Shown here: positions 5,359 through 5,757 of the stretch, piece by piece
Layout of the letters: each line of letters begins with the position of its first letter
Position numbering within the stretch: the first letter of the stretch is position 1
NCBI GenBank assembly: GCA_937997955.1
Contig: CALLDR010000051.1
Location: 1 to 5,757 of the forward strand
Length of the DNA: 5,757 nucleotides
Source of the DNA: an uncultured Emergencia sp.
GTDB lineage: Bacteria; Bacillota; Clostridia; Peptostreptococcales; Anaerovoracaceae
Direction of reading: 5' to 3'
Position numbers and translations under genes: made by a program
Notes under the pieces: model-generated
What the model saw: the letters and a program-made list of their open reading frames with translations, nothing else
Told to the model about the DNA's origin: nothing
Database searches by the model: none

Positions 5359-5757
5359 TCCTTATTAGATACTAATTTTTTACATGGCAATTCATTCCTC
5401 TCTGGAACAATGTCATACCATGTTGTCAGCACATTTGAATTCAATTTCTGCATCTTTTTTATCTCACGAGATGCCTTATAAATATCTGTTTCCAAATATT
5501 CTTGTGGCAACAATGATACTTCATTCTTTGTCTGTTTCACAGCTAAAGGATTTGATTTTTCACCTTCAATCAGTTTCAGATAATTAGCATATAATTCCGG
5601 GCATTCATTTTTTAACAATGCTGGTACAGTTGGATATACAAGCTTGTTAACAATATCAGATGCCCAATAACTTCGCACTGTCATATCGACTGGATTCACA
5701 TATACATGATTATAATAATCAATGTCAATGATACAGCCATGAATCCATCCACTTCCA
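5355..5757 (-). CDS. Conserved-looking protein of unknown function, 5' end outside window
   Basis: The frame is open to the right edge and gives the last 133 residues of a protein whose start lies outside. A GTG at 5697-5699 could be taken as a start, but the frame continues upstream with GSGWIHGCIIDIDYYNHVYV, which looks like real coding sequence, so the gene is larger. Visible features are the aromatic and acidic WIHG-IIDIDYYNHVYVNP block, SYWASDIVNKLVYPTVPALL, and a charged C-terminal stretch DIYKASREIKKMQKLNSN ending in a Lys-rich tail. No membrane segments are seen. I do not recognise the family. It overlaps the ribbon-helix-helix gene by 4 nt (GTGA), so the two are co-expressed. Its AT-rich composition contrasts with the plus-strand genes and suggests transfer on a mobile element. 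Confidence 0.75.
   Translation of the reverse strand, partial: GSGWIHGCIIDIDYYNHVYVNPVDMTVRSYWASDIVNKLVYPTVPALLKNECPELYANYLKLIEGEKSNPLAVKQTKNEVSLLPQEYLETDIYKASREIKKMQKLNSNVLTTWYDIVPERNELPCKKLVSNKE

Noticed and set aside
5384..5587. Plus-strand frame of 67 codons in the AT-rich segment
   Set aside because: Antisense to the minus-strand gene, which overlaps its RHH partner properly and shows consistent coding character.
1..5757. CRISPR array, tRNA, rRNA or known riboswitch
   Set aside because: No regularly spaced repeats, cloverleaf or conserved riboswitch core was seen on either strand.

Overview
The window looks like chromosome from a gut Clostridia-type bacterium (Bacillota). Support comes from strong AGGAG-type ribosome binding sites, short intrinsic terminators with T tracts, an XRE regulator typical of Firmicutes, and a plant-polysaccharide enzyme. 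The left five-sixths is fairly GC-rich, as in Faecalibacterium/Gemmiger-like Ruminococcaceae. This placement is an inference from style, not a match to a known genome.

Layout. (1) 3-935 (+) is the 3' part of a YeiH/UPF0324-family membrane protein (putative sulfate exporter), closed by a clear terminator at 958-996. (2) 936-1421 has no intact gene. It holds a frameshifted internal remnant of an IS256-family transposase on the minus strand, then hairpins and a candidate promoter for the next gene. (3) 1422-3605 (+) is the most notable gene: one 727-residue protein with an N-terminal XRE helix-turn-helix domain joined to a full GH51 alpha-L-arabinofuranosidase module whose catalytic residues are intact. 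(4) 3674-4825 (+) follows after 68 bp with no terminator and encodes a Gfo/Idh/MocA-fold dehydrogenase in which the usual EKP motif is replaced by T-I-P. (5) 4826-5187 contains convergent terminators, a structured stretch of unknown nature and a 21-codon remnant resembling the start of an IS91-type transposase. (6) 5188-5757 (-) is AT-rich and looks acquired: a small ribbon-helix-helix protein overlaps by 4 nt the end of a larger protein of unknown function that runs off the right edge.

How the genes may work together. The HTH-GH51 protein and the dehydrogenase probably form a two-gene sugar-responsive operon. The first protein could bind arabinofuranosyl oligosaccharides (as enzyme, sensor or both) and control its own promoter; the second could oxidise or reduce a sugar product. 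Neither protein has a signal peptide, so both should act in the cytoplasm. The minus-strand pair at the right is a separate, probably horizontally acquired, transcription unit.
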